Of a DNA stretch of 64,000 nucleotides, positions 41,265-49,800 are shown piece by piece (the stretch's first letter is position 1; every line of letters starts with the position of its first letter). The notes beneath the pieces were generated by a model. The model did not search any database. It had not been told where the DNA came from and was given only the letters and a program-made list of their open reading frames with translations. Origin of the DNA: Larkinella terrae (GTDB taxonomy: Bacteria; Bacteroidota; Bacteroidia; Cytophagales; Spirosomataceae); the NCBI RefSeq assembly GCF_009668025.1, contig NZ_WJXZ01000007.1, forward strand, positions 333,966-397,965, in the 5' to 3' direction. The position numbers and the translations under genes were made by a program.

Positions 41265-41660
41265 CCCGATAGAACAAGCCCGAAGGGCTGCACCGTGGAT
41301 AGAGTCTGCGTAAAAAGCCCGAAGGGCTGCACCGTGGATAACCCCGGATGCAATCCGGGGAAACGCCATAAGTCTTGTCGCAACCCTGAAAGGGTTGAAT
41401 ACTATACTCTGGGACGGATTCAACCCCTCCGGGGTTGAGTTGGTTTGATTAGGTCTGGCCCCGGATTGCATCCGGGGTTATCCACGGTACAGCCCTTCGG
41501 GCTTGTTCTGGCGGGATTACTCGGAGCTTATTTCCAGTGGATCGGGTTTGGTGGTTTGATTAGGTCTGGCCCCGGATTGCATCCGGGGTTATCCACGGTA
41601 CAGCCCTTCGGGCTTTTTTCACAGGCTCCATCCGGATAGCAGCCTTCGGGCTCGTTCGCA
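41265..41660. repeat. REP/BIME-like palindrome cluster
   Basis: Palindromic units recur in both orientations: GCCCGAAGGGC, CCCCGGATTGCATCCGGGG, AACCCCTCCGGGGTTG and AACCCTGAAAGGGTT, joined by TTATCCACGGT. One block of about 65 bp (from about 41438 and again from about 41549) is a near-exact direct repeat. The same modules appear at 62155-62375. No transposase is encoded here. Confidence 0.8.
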
Positions 41661-41716
41661 GGCCTTATATGCATCAGTCATGGTGGTCTGCTCAAAAAAA
41701 AGTACAATATATTTTT

Positions 41717-41740
41717 AAATAAAAGAACGTTCGTTTATTT
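41717..41740. promoter_or_regulatory. TetR operator upstream of the tetR-type gene
   Basis: A near-perfect 24-bp palindrome (11 of 12 base pairs) centred on GAACGTTC (41725-41732) with flanking AAATAAA and TTTATTT, 11 bp before the TetR start codon. The same core recurs at 42368-42375. Confidence 0.65.
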
Positions 41741-41751
41741 TTGAATCCATT

Positions 41752-42345
41752 ATGAGGCTACGCGACGAAACGAAGGAACTGGCGATTCGGGAAAAGGCGA
41801 TGGAAATGATCGTCCGGGAGGGGTTTGACGGACTGAGCATGCAAAAGCTGGCGAAGGCTGCGGGCGTGTCACCGGCCACGATCTACATTTATTTCAAGGA
41901 CCGCGAGGACCTGATTCGGCAGATTTATTACGAAGAAATGCAGACGATGAGTCAGGAAACGCTCCGAGGTTTTGATCCGGAAATGCATTTTGAAGAAGGG
42001 ATGCGGGTGCAGTGGATGAACCGGGCCAATTACTGTCTGAAATACCCGCTTCGAATGCATTTTATGGAACAGATGCGCCATTCGCCCTTCCACGAACGGT
42101 TTCAGACCGACGCTCAAAACCCGTTTTCAGCTGCCATGAAAATCTTTGTCCTGAACGCCATCCGCCGGAACGAACTCGTAAAATTGCCGGTTGAGGTGTA
42201 TTGGTCGGTGGCGTATGCGCCTTTGTATCAGCTGATTAAATTTCAGCAGTCGGAGCGGGGGATGCCGGGCTGGAGCAAATTTGTCCTAGACGAAAAGATC
42301 CTGGAGCAAACGCTGGAACTGGTCCTGAAAGCACTGAAGCCTTAA
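41752..42345 (+). CDS. TetR/AcrR family transcriptional regulator
   Basis: A 197-residue protein. The N-terminal helix-turn-helix is IREKAMEMIVREGFDGLSMQKLAKAAGVSPATIYIYFKDREDLI, canonical for TetR. The C-terminal ligand domain is helical and unspecific. It sits directly downstream of a palindromic operator, with a second operator before the VOC and MFS genes, so it probably represses itself and the transporter cluster until an effector binds. Confidence 0.93.
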   Translation: MRLRDETKELAIREKAMEMIVREGFDGLSMQKLAKAAGVSPATIYIYFKDREDLIRQIYYEEMQTMSQETLRGFDPEMHFEEGMRVQWMNRANYCLKYPLRMHFMEQMRHSPFHERFQTDAQNPFSAAMKIFVLNAIRRNELVKLPVEVYWSVAYAPLYQLIKFQQSERGMPGWSKFVLDEKILEQTLELVLKALKP

Positions 42346-42359
42346 TTTTTTTACCCTAA

Positions 42360-42383
42360 AAAATAGTGAACGTTCATTTATTT
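42360..42383. promoter_or_regulatory. Second TetR operator, before the VOC-MFS genes
   Basis: GTGAACGTTCATTTATTT centred on GAACGTTC (42368-42375) matches the operator at 41717-41740 in core and right arm (9 of 12 pairs in the extended palindrome). It lies 24-47 bp before the VOC gene start. Confidence 0.6.
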
Positions 42384-42406
42384 ATAATCATTTATTTATC
42401 AACACC

Positions 42407-42775
42407 ATGAAACTAAATCACCTGAATTTATGTGTACCGGATGTCGCGGAAGCCACGGCATTTTTTGAAAGCATCTTCCATTTTCAATGCCTGGAAACCA
42501 AAGGCAAGAACATGCTGGCGGTTTTATACGGCGAAGACGGTTTTATTCTTGTTTTAAGTAACCTGCAAAAAGCGACTGAAATCAACTATCCGCCGGATTT
42601 TCACCTGGGGTTTCTGGTGAAAGAACCGGAAGACGTGCACGAAATTTACCAGCGTTTGCTGGCTGCGGGTGTTGCGGTTGAGCGCGAACCCCGACCCATT
42701 CGCGGTTCGCTGGGATTCTATTTTGCCGGGCCGGGCAACGTCATGATCGAAGTCAGCCATCTGTCCGAAAACTAA
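42407..42775 (+). CDS. VOC family (glyoxalase/dioxygenase-fold) protein
   Basis: A 122-residue protein with two beta-alpha-beta-beta-beta modules: LNHLNLCVPDVAEATAFFESIF opens the first (metal His in LNHLNL), FHLGFLVKEPEDVHEIYQRLLAAGV opens the second (metal His), and FYFAGPGNVMIEVSHL carries the C-terminal Glu. VOC proteins include drug-binding and detoxifying enzymes. Position between a TetR regulator and an MFS exporter suggests modification or binding of a toxic small molecule, which is inference. Confidence 0.88.
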   Translation: MKLNHLNLCVPDVAEATAFFESIFHFQCLETKGKNMLAVLYGEDGFILVLSNLQKATEINYPPDFHLGFLVKEPEDVHEIYQRLLAAGVAVEREPRPIRGSLGFYFAGPGNVMIEVSHLSEN

Positions 42776-42839
42776 ACCGGGGCGGATTTTAATCCCGATT
42801 TTAAGTCGACACACTATATTACTGCCGAAAGAAAAACCT

Positions 42840-44105
42840 ATGCAAACTGCCGAACCAAAAACCGCCTTTACGTCCTATGAAAAAGCCATCATCGGAATGC
42901 TGGCTTTCATCCAGTTTACGGTGATTCTGGATTTCATGGTGCTCTCGCCCCTGGGCGCCCAGTTGTTGACCGAACTTAACATTTCGACGGCCCAGTTTGG
43001 CTGGGTGGTGTCGGCCTATGCCTTCAGCGCCGGAACGTCGGGATTGCTGACAGCCGGTTTTGCTGACCGGTACGACCGAAAAAAGCTTTTGCTGTTCTTT
43101 TACAGCGGTTTTGTACTCGGAACACTTCTGTGTGGGATTGCGCCTGACTATCATTTTCTGCTCATCGCCCGCATTGTTACCGGAATTTTTGGTGGGGTCA
43201 TCGGTTCGATTGGGTTTGCCATTGTCACCGATTTGTTTGCGTTTCAGGTACGCGGCCGGGTCATGGGCGTGATTCAGTCGGCGTTTGCCGGTAGCCAGGT
43301 CTTGGGGATTCCGGTGGGCTTGTATCTGGCCAATAACTTCGGCTGGCATGCGCCTTTTCTTCTGATTGTGGGCGTCAGCGTGGTCGTTGGCATTGCCATT
43401 GCCCTGTATATGAGACCGGTAACGGCGCACCTGAACCTCAAATCAGACCGGAATCCGTTTCAGCATTTGTGGCACACAGTTACCCGGACGAGTTACCTGC
43501 GCGGTTTTGCCAGCACGGTTTTGCTGGCTACGGGCGGTTTTATGATGATGCCGTTCGGCAGTGCATTTGCCATTTACAACCTGGGAATTTCGCAGGAACA
43601 ACTGCCGCTGATTTATATGGTGACCGGCGTTTCAGCCATCATTATCGGACCGCTGGCCGGGAAACTGAGTGATAAAATCGGCAAGTTTCCACTGTTTTTC
43701 TACGCATCGATCTGGGGCATTATCGTGACGATTGTCTATTGTCATCTGGGCATTACCCCGCTCTGGGAAATCATGATTATCAACGTGTTGCTGTTCGCGG
43801 GGATTTCGGCGCGGATGGTTTCGTCGTCGGCGCTGGTTTCGGGCGTTCCCGACCCGCAGGACCGGGGCGCGTACATGGGCATCAACTCGTCGGTTCAGCA
43901 AATTTCGGGCGGTATTGCCTCGATGATTGCCGGTCTGATTGTGGTGCAGGCCAAGGGCGGTAAACTGGAACACTACGATACGCTGGGTTACATCGTAGCC
44001 GCAACAACGGCCATCACCATTGTGATGATGTATTCAATCAATCAATACGTTACGCGGAAACAGGCGACTGAAGCGGCCCAAAAAGTGCCCCCTGTTGGTG
44101 TCTAG
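42840..44105 (+). CDS. MFS transporter
   Basis: A 421-residue protein with 12 predicted transmembrane helices. Motif A of the major facilitator superfamily lies in the loop after TM2 as GFADRYDRKKLLLF, and motif-B-like LLIARIVTGIFGG in TM4. It resembles drug:H+ antiporter-type exporters (DHA1). It is in the plasma membrane, most likely exporting the compound sensed by the TetR protein. A strong terminator follows. Confidence 0.9.
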   Translation: MQTAEPKTAFTSYEKAIIGMLAFIQFTVILDFMVLSPLGAQLLTELNISTAQFGWVVSAYAFSAGTSGLLTAGFADRYDRKKLLLFFYSGFVLGTLLCGIAPDYHFLLIARIVTGIFGGVIGSIGFAIVTDLFAFQVRGRVMGVIQSAFAGSQVLGIPVGLYLANNFGWHAPFLLIVGVSVVVGIAIALYMRPVTAHLNLKSDRNPFQHLWHTVTRTSYLRGFASTVLLATGGFMMMPFGSAFAIYNLGISQEQLPLIYMVTGVSAIIIGPLAGKLSDKIGKFPLFFYASIWGIIVTIVYCHLGITPLWEIMIINVLLFAGISARMVSSSALVSGVPDPQDRGAYMGINSSVQQISGGIASMIAGLIVVQAKGGKLEHYDTLGYIVAATTAITIVMMYSINQYVTRKQATEAAQKVPPVGV

Positions 44106-44125
44106 CGGGGAGACCGACTAAAACT

Positions 44126-44162
44126 AAAAACCGGATAGAACAAACTCTATCCGGTTTTTTAT
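44126..44162 (+). terminator. Terminator after the MFS gene
   Basis: AAAAACCGGATAG (44126-44138) pairs with CTATCCGGTTTTT (44147-44159) with a short loop. Confidence 0.85.
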
Positions 44163-44300
44163 TGAACCTTCAGTGGCCGTTACGCATTAGCCGATTAAAA
44201 CAAATACTCCGGAATCGTTCGACCGATTAGAAAAGAAATGACTCCATTATTTCCTGTTTGAACCGGAACTTTACTTTGGCGTAAAATTTTAAAAACCACT

Positions 44301-45329
44301 TTACACCGTTACCAGTTCGGCCACCCCCACGCAATAATCCGCAGCTCCGTAGTAGACCAGAATCCGGCCGTCGGGCAGTTGAACCCAGCCGTTGGTAAAC
44401 ACCACATTCGGAAAAAAACCGGTTTTCTCCCACTCGAGTTCGGGCACCATCAACGGCTCCGTGGAGCGGTCGAGCAGTTGGGTCGGATCGTCGCGGTCGA
44501 GGAGAGCGAGAGCCAGAGAATATTCATGATCGACACTGGCACCGTGGTAACAAACCAGCCAGCCATCGTCGGTTCGAATCGGTTCGGGACCCGCGCCAAT
44601 TTTCAAATGCTCCCACTGCGTTCCGGCAGCTCCGAACAAAAACCGGTGGTCGCCCCAGTGAATGCCGTCCGTTGAACGAGCCAGCCAGACCGACGGTTTT
44701 CCGATGTCGGCCACCATCGGCCGGTGCAGCAGGTAATAAAAACCGTTGATTTTCTCCGGAAACAAACAGGCGTCTTTGTTGGGGGGCGGAATAATCATTC
44801 CTCTTCGTTCGAAGCTTACAAAGTCTTTCGTGACGATCAGCCCCACACCAGGGCCATTTTCCGAAACTGCCGTATATGTAATCCAGTATTGACCGTCCAG
44901 CAACGTAATCCGGGCGTCTTCTACGCCAAAAGATTCATCGGCACGTTCCGGAAAAATAAATGGGTTGGAGTCGACCGTAAAATGAATGCCATCCCGGCTT
45001 CGCGCCAGTCGAAGGTGACTCAGCGAGGTTAAATAAGCCTGATCGCCGATTTGCACCACGCGCGGGTCGTAGTCGCCTTCCGGTTCAGCAAACATTTTGA
45101 TTACCAGCTGAAACTGACCATCCAGTTGCTGTACGATGGGCACCTGAATCTTTCCCGGCAGGGTATCCACGGCTTCGGCAACCCGGAGCAGCAGCAGAAT
45201 TTCGTCGCCAAACCGGCAGGCTGCGGGATTGAACGCACCCATCACCCGAAACTGCGGATGCGACGGGTTGACATCGGCGGCCGTTATAATCGGTTGATCC
45301 GAAAGTCGGCGAAGCTGGTATTTTTTCAT
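44301..45329 (-). CDS. Glycoside hydrolase family 130-type beta-mannoside phosphorylase
   Basis: A 342-residue five-bladed propeller protein: QPIITAADVNPSHPQFRVMGAFNPAACRFGDEILLLLRV, then GDYDPRVVQIGDQAYLTSLSHL, FGVEDARITLLDGQYWITYTAVS, KDACLFPEKINGFYYLLHRPM, IGAGPEPIRTDDGWLVCYHGAS and VYYGAADYCVGVAEL. GH130 enzymes phosphorolyse or hydrolyse beta-mannosidic bonds; a conserved Asp in the first blades acts as general acid. No signal peptide, so it acts in the cytosol. It starts 1 bp after the stop of the alpha/beta hydrolase gene, so the two are co-translated. Confidence 0.9.
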   Translation of the reverse strand: MKKYQLRRLSDQPIITAADVNPSHPQFRVMGAFNPAACRFGDEILLLLRVAEAVDTLPGKIQVPIVQQLDGQFQLVIKMFAEPEGDYDPRVVQIGDQAYLTSLSHLRLARSRDGIHFTVDSNPFIFPERADESFGVEDARITLLDGQYWITYTAVSENGPGVGLIVTKDFVSFERRGMIIPPPNKDACLFPEKINGFYYLLHRPMVADIGKPSVWLARSTDGIHWGDHRFLFGAAGTQWEHLKIGAGPEPIRTDDGWLVCYHGASVDHEYSLALALLDRDDPTQLLDRSTEPLMVPELEWEKTGFFPNVVFTNGWVQLPDGRILVYYGAADYCVGVAELVTV

Positions 45330-45330
45330 G

Positions 45331-46266
45331 TCAGTGGTTGGCCGTCATCAGGATCCTGGGCGTACTTTTTCGTAGTTTCACCGAATCGGCATAAGCATTC
45401 AGAATGTTGACAATGATCTGCGTCATGTATTCACGCTTGTTGAACACGATGTCATGGCGGTTTTCAGGCAACAAATATTCCCTGGATTGGGCATTGATCA
45501 GGTGGGTGCGCCCAAAAGCCACATTGGTCGGGTAAACCAGATCGTCGCGCTGGCCGTGCAGGAAGGTAACACCGGCTTTGATCTTGTTCCAATCGGGCAT
45601 AATTTCAGTCAGGGCCTGCCGGTGGGCCAGTTTTTCGTCGTTGGCCAGCAACAACAGACGCGGAACCAGCCAGCGCAAAGGCGGTTTATCAATAAAATAA
45701 CTGATGGGGTAGGTCCGCTCCAGCCCCGGCCCGAGCGCGGAGGAAACAAAAACCACCTGATCGACCAGATCGGGATTGTTCATCGCCAGCCGGGCCGCCA
45801 CCGATCCGCCGTACGATGAACCGACCAGCATAAAAAACGACGCTTTCCGGTAATGATCCATCAGTGGCTGAAGCAGTTGCGCCTGTTTAACGATCGAGGT
45901 TTCTACCCGACCGTAATCGGAATAGCCGTAGCCCGGTCGGTCCACCGCTACCAGATGTGCGTGGTTGACCAGGGTCGTATCCTTGAAAAATTTCTTGAAA
46001 AATGCGGATGAACTGGGTGCGCCGTGCACAAAAAGCACCACGGGTAACGAATCCTTGCCGGGTTCATCGGTTTCCATGTAGCGGATGGTGCGGTCGGCAA
46101 TTTTGTACCGGTGAACGACAGCTTTAACCCGTTCATTCTGAAAGCTTTCGGCAATTTCTTCGTCACTGTCCCGCGATTCGACCCAGTGGGCGGCAGTCAA
46201 CAAACCGGCAAATACGACAACGATAACGATCAATGCCCAGCGGAGGATGCGCAAAAATAACTTCAT
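45331..46266 (-). CDS. Membrane-anchored alpha/beta hydrolase
   Basis: A 311-residue protein with an N-terminal transmembrane helix (LRWALIVIVVVFAGLLTAAHW), then an alpha/beta hydrolase fold: PVVLFVHGAPSSSAFFKKFF (oxyanion HG), AVDRPGYGYSD, nucleophile elbow VGSSYGGSVAARLA, Asp near LHGQRDDLVYPTN and His in PENRHDIVF. Substrate is unknown. It is the first gene of a two-gene operon with the GH130 enzyme and is predicted to face the periplasm. Confidence 0.88.
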   Translation of the reverse strand: MKLFLRILRWALIVIVVVFAGLLTAAHWVESRDSDEEIAESFQNERVKAVVHRYKIADRTIRYMETDEPGKDSLPVVLFVHGAPSSSAFFKKFFKDTTLVNHAHLVAVDRPGYGYSDYGRVETSIVKQAQLLQPLMDHYRKASFFMLVGSSYGGSVAARLAMNNPDLVDQVVFVSSALGPGLERTYPISYFIDKPPLRWLVPRLLLLANDEKLAHRQALTEIMPDWNKIKAGVTFLHGQRDDLVYPTNVAFGRTHLINAQSREYLLPENRHDIVFNKREYMTQIIVNILNAYADSVKLRKSTPRILMTANH

Positions 46267-46454
46267 ACCTTCTATAACGACTAACGCGGGGTTGAGGTTT
46301 CAGACTACCTGATCGAAAATGGTAGAAACGTGAATTTGCGGACGAGGCTGATGCGTTTTTTGGGTTGATCGAACGTCAAACAGGGCGGTTCGGTGAAATT
46401 AGTATATCGGTTTTAGAGATTACCGAAAATTCAGATTTTCCTTTACTTCGATCC

Positions 46455-46520
46455 GCCCCCAACCCCCTAAAGGGGGCTCTCAAATCCGAATAATTAAGCC
46501 CCCTTTAGGGGGTTGGGGGC
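46455..46520. repeat. Perfect 24-bp inverted repeat (CCCCCTAAAGGGGG type)
   Basis: Two 24-bp arms (46455-46478 and 46497-46520) are exact inverse copies, and each contains its own CCCCCTAAAGGGGG or CCCCCTTTAGGGGG palindrome. The 18-bp loop is unique. A related fragment lies at 63939-63957. The rest of the 46267-46597 gap shows no gene. Confidence 0.75.
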
Positions 46521-46597
46521 AATGCGAAAAAGAAAATTATAAAATTTAGACAGTCTTGTAGCCTTGCGAAACATTCCGGTTGGGCGACGGTTACTGA

Positions 46598-46834
46598 ATG
46601 AGTAACATGAAGAATACAACCATGCAAAATCAGGAACAAGCACCCGGAGAAACCGAAAGCCATCAGGACGCCATTGGCCTGGAAACCAAGCCGGAACTGG
46701 CGAACCCCGCCGACGCTCCGAAAGAGGATGAAACAGATTCGCTCGAACCCGACGGCGGAGTTGATGGCGACGATACAGAACCCGGCACCGGCACATCCAT
46801 CGGGTATGCCGGTGCGGGATTGTTACCGCGTTAG
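46598..46834 (+). CDS. Small acidic hypothetical protein
   Basis: A 78-residue protein with MSNMKNTTMQNQEQAPGETE then an Asp/Glu/Pro/Gly-rich stretch (DETDSLEPDGGVDGDDTEP) and a GTSIGYAGAGLLPR tail. It is probably disordered. Its 3' end overlaps the convergent GH78 stop by 12 bp. Coding status is uncertain; composition and an upstream TAGCCTTG box give modest support. Confidence 0.4.
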   Translation: MSNMKNTTMQNQEQAPGETESHQDAIGLETKPELANPADAPKEDETDSLEPDGGVDGDDTEPGTGTSIGYAGAGLLPR

Positions 46835-49800
46835 TAATATCCGTCCGCTCTGGGTTTTCAGATCGGTTTTGAGGTGGATGAAATGCATCCCGGGCGTGTT
46901 GGAACCCAGGTCGATGGTTTCTTCCTGTGGCCGACCGGTTCCCCGCACGTCCTGTTGGTGCAATGTTCTGCCCAGAAGGTCGGTGACCCGCAGCCGGGCT
47001 TTTTCGTTTTCGGCCAGCCGGAAGCGCGCGGTAACCAGACCGGTTGTCGGGTTGGGTGTCACGGATAATTCCAGCAACGATTCACTTTCGACCGAGTTAT
47101 CCGCGCCAATTCGTTGATTCGGCGAGCAGTTAATGGATTTGGGCGACCAGACCAGGATGTAACTATTTCCCTGAACCCGTCCCCAAATGATGCGCTCCTG
47201 ATTGTTTTTTAAGGTTTGCGGTACAGTATAATTGTAACCGTGAGCACCATTTCCTTTGCCTGCATCCTTCAGATCCTGCCGTAAAATGTTGGCGACCGTC
47301 GTTGCGAAAACTTTCGCCGTTGCCAGCGTTGATCCTTCCAGAAATTCGATGGTAACGGCGGCATTCGGTTTGTCCTTGTTCCAGATCCAACCCGAAAAAC
47401 TGTTGCACGTAATCACATCAAGATAGCCTTCGAAGTTGCCGGTTACCGGAACGGGATTAACAGTTAATGTCACGGTTAGACTCGTTTTGGCGTTTTTGTT
47501 GTCGGTGGCCGCATACGTCAGGGAGTAAGTGCCGGTTAGGTCGGGCGTTCCACTCAGCGTCCGGTTGGTGCCATTAAAACTCAGCCAGCCCGGCTGCCCC
47601 GTCAGCGAGTAGGTCAGTGCGCCATTTTCAGGATCCGAAAAAGCCGCCAATGTGGTTGTAAAAGCTTGTCCGATCGTGGCCGTCAGCGATGCAATGGAAG
47701 GTGCAACGGGCGGTTTGTTCGCTGGGGGGGCGCTGGCCACCGTAACTCGAACGGTGGTTGAAGATGCGACTTTTCCGTCATTGGCCGAATACGTCAAGCT
47801 GAAAGAGCCGGCCTGCGTGGGTGTCCCACTCAAAACCCGGTTCGGTGGATTGAACGAAAGCCCTGGGGCTGTGCCAGTCATGCTGTGTGTCAATGGATTG
47901 TTGTCCGGATCGGTAAAGGCCGTCAGAGTCGTGGAGAACGCCTGTCCAACCGTGGCATTCAGGGTGGCAATCGTTGGCGCAACGGGCGGCTTATTGGTGG
48001 GTGCCGGAGCAACTACCGTCATTAGAACCGGGGTCGAAACCGTCGTTTTTCCATCATTGGCCGAATACGTCAGGGTGAACGATCCGGCCTGCGTGGGCGT
48101 CCCGGACAAAACCCGCGAGGTGGTGCTGAACGAGAGACCGGGAATTGTGCCGGTTACGCTGTACGTCAATGGATTATTATCCGGATCAGTGAAAACCGCC
48201 AGGGTCGTGGAAAACGACTGACCGGTCGTTGCCGAGAGGGAAGCAATAGATGGCGCAACGGGCGGTCTGTTTGCGGGAGCAACCACTTCGACGCGAACCG
48301 GAGTTGAAACCGTCGCTTTTCCATCATTCGCGGAATACGTCAGGGAGAACGACCCGGCCTGCGTGGGCGTCCCGGACAAAACCCGATTCGCAGCATTGAA
48401 TGAAAGGCCGGGAATTGTCCCCGTCGCACTGTAGCTTAATGGATCATTGTCCGGATCAGTGAAAACCGCCAGGGACGTGGAAAACGATTGACCAACTGTT
48501 GCCGACAACGAAGCAATCGTAGGTGCAACGGGCGGCTTATTGGTGGGTGCCGGAACAACTACCGTCATTAAAACCGGGGTCGAAACCGTCACTTTTCCAT
48601 CATTGGCCGAAAACGTCAGGGAGAACGACCCGGCCTGCGTGGGCGTCCCGGACAAAACCCGCGTTGCCGCATTGAATGAAAGTCCGGGAATTGTACCGGT
48701 TACGCTGTACGTCAACGGGTCATTGTCCGGGTCGGTGAAAACCGCCAGAGTCGTTGAAAACGCCTGACCGACTGTTGCCGAGAGGGAAGCAATGGATGGC
48801 GCTGCGGGTGGGTTATTGACGGGAGCCGGAGCGACCACCGTAACCCGAACGGGGGTTGAAACGGTAACAGTTCCGTCATTGGCCGTATAAGTCAGGGTGA
48901 ACGATCCGGCCTGCGTGGCGGTTCCATTCAAAACCCGACTGGCGCTGTTGAAACTCAAACCGGGAACCGAACCGGTCAGGCTATAGGTTAGCGGATTGTT
49001 GTCCGGATCGGTAAAAGGGGCTAGCGTTGTTGAAAACGCCTGACCAACCGTTGCCGTCAAAGAGATCGGGGCCGGTTCTACCGGCGGTTTATTCGTAACC
49101 GGTGGGGGAGTGGTTCCTGCGCAATTGATCAGTTTGTTTGTCGGGGGCCGAAGCACATAGGTTGTGCCTTCCACCCGCGCCCAGATGGTGTGGGATTTGC
49201 TGTCTTTCAGGCTTTCGGGAACCACGTAAGAATACCCGTGATACCCATTTCCTTTCCCGTTATTCTTCAAATCCTGCCGGAAATCGTCGGCCAGAATTTT
49301 GTCGATTACGGTCGCGGTGGCAGCGGTGGCGCCGTCCAGAAATTCAACCGTAAGCGCCAGATTCGGTTTGTCCCTGTGCCAGACCCAGCCCGAGAAAATA
49401 GTACAATTGACGGTACTCAGATAACCGTCATACCCCGCCAGGCTCAGGCCCGGGCTGGTTACGGTATTCGAAACGACCACCGACACATTAACGCTTGCAC
49501 TCTGATTCTGGCTATCCGTGGCCGTGTAGGTCAGGCTGTACGTACCCGCCGTTGTGGGCGTTCCGCTCAAAATCCGGCTGCCCGCCGTAAAGCTCAAACC
49601 GGGAACACTTCCCGCCAGATTGTACGTCAGGCTTTCATTTTCCGGATCGGTGAAAGTCGTCAGAGTCGTACTAAAAGCCGTTCCGACGGTGGCCGAAAGG
49701 GAGGCTGGTTCCGGCGCTACGGGTGGCAGGTTGACAACCGGAGGGCTTTCAACGACAATGCTAAAGGTTGTCGCCACCGACTCGGTGCCGTCGGTGGCCG

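Noticed and set aside
47450..49080. Regular repeats that could suggest a CRISPR array or satellite DNA
   Set aside because: The period is 270-278 bp, the frame stays open throughout and the units encode He_PIG-like domains, so they are coding repeats of the GH78 protein.
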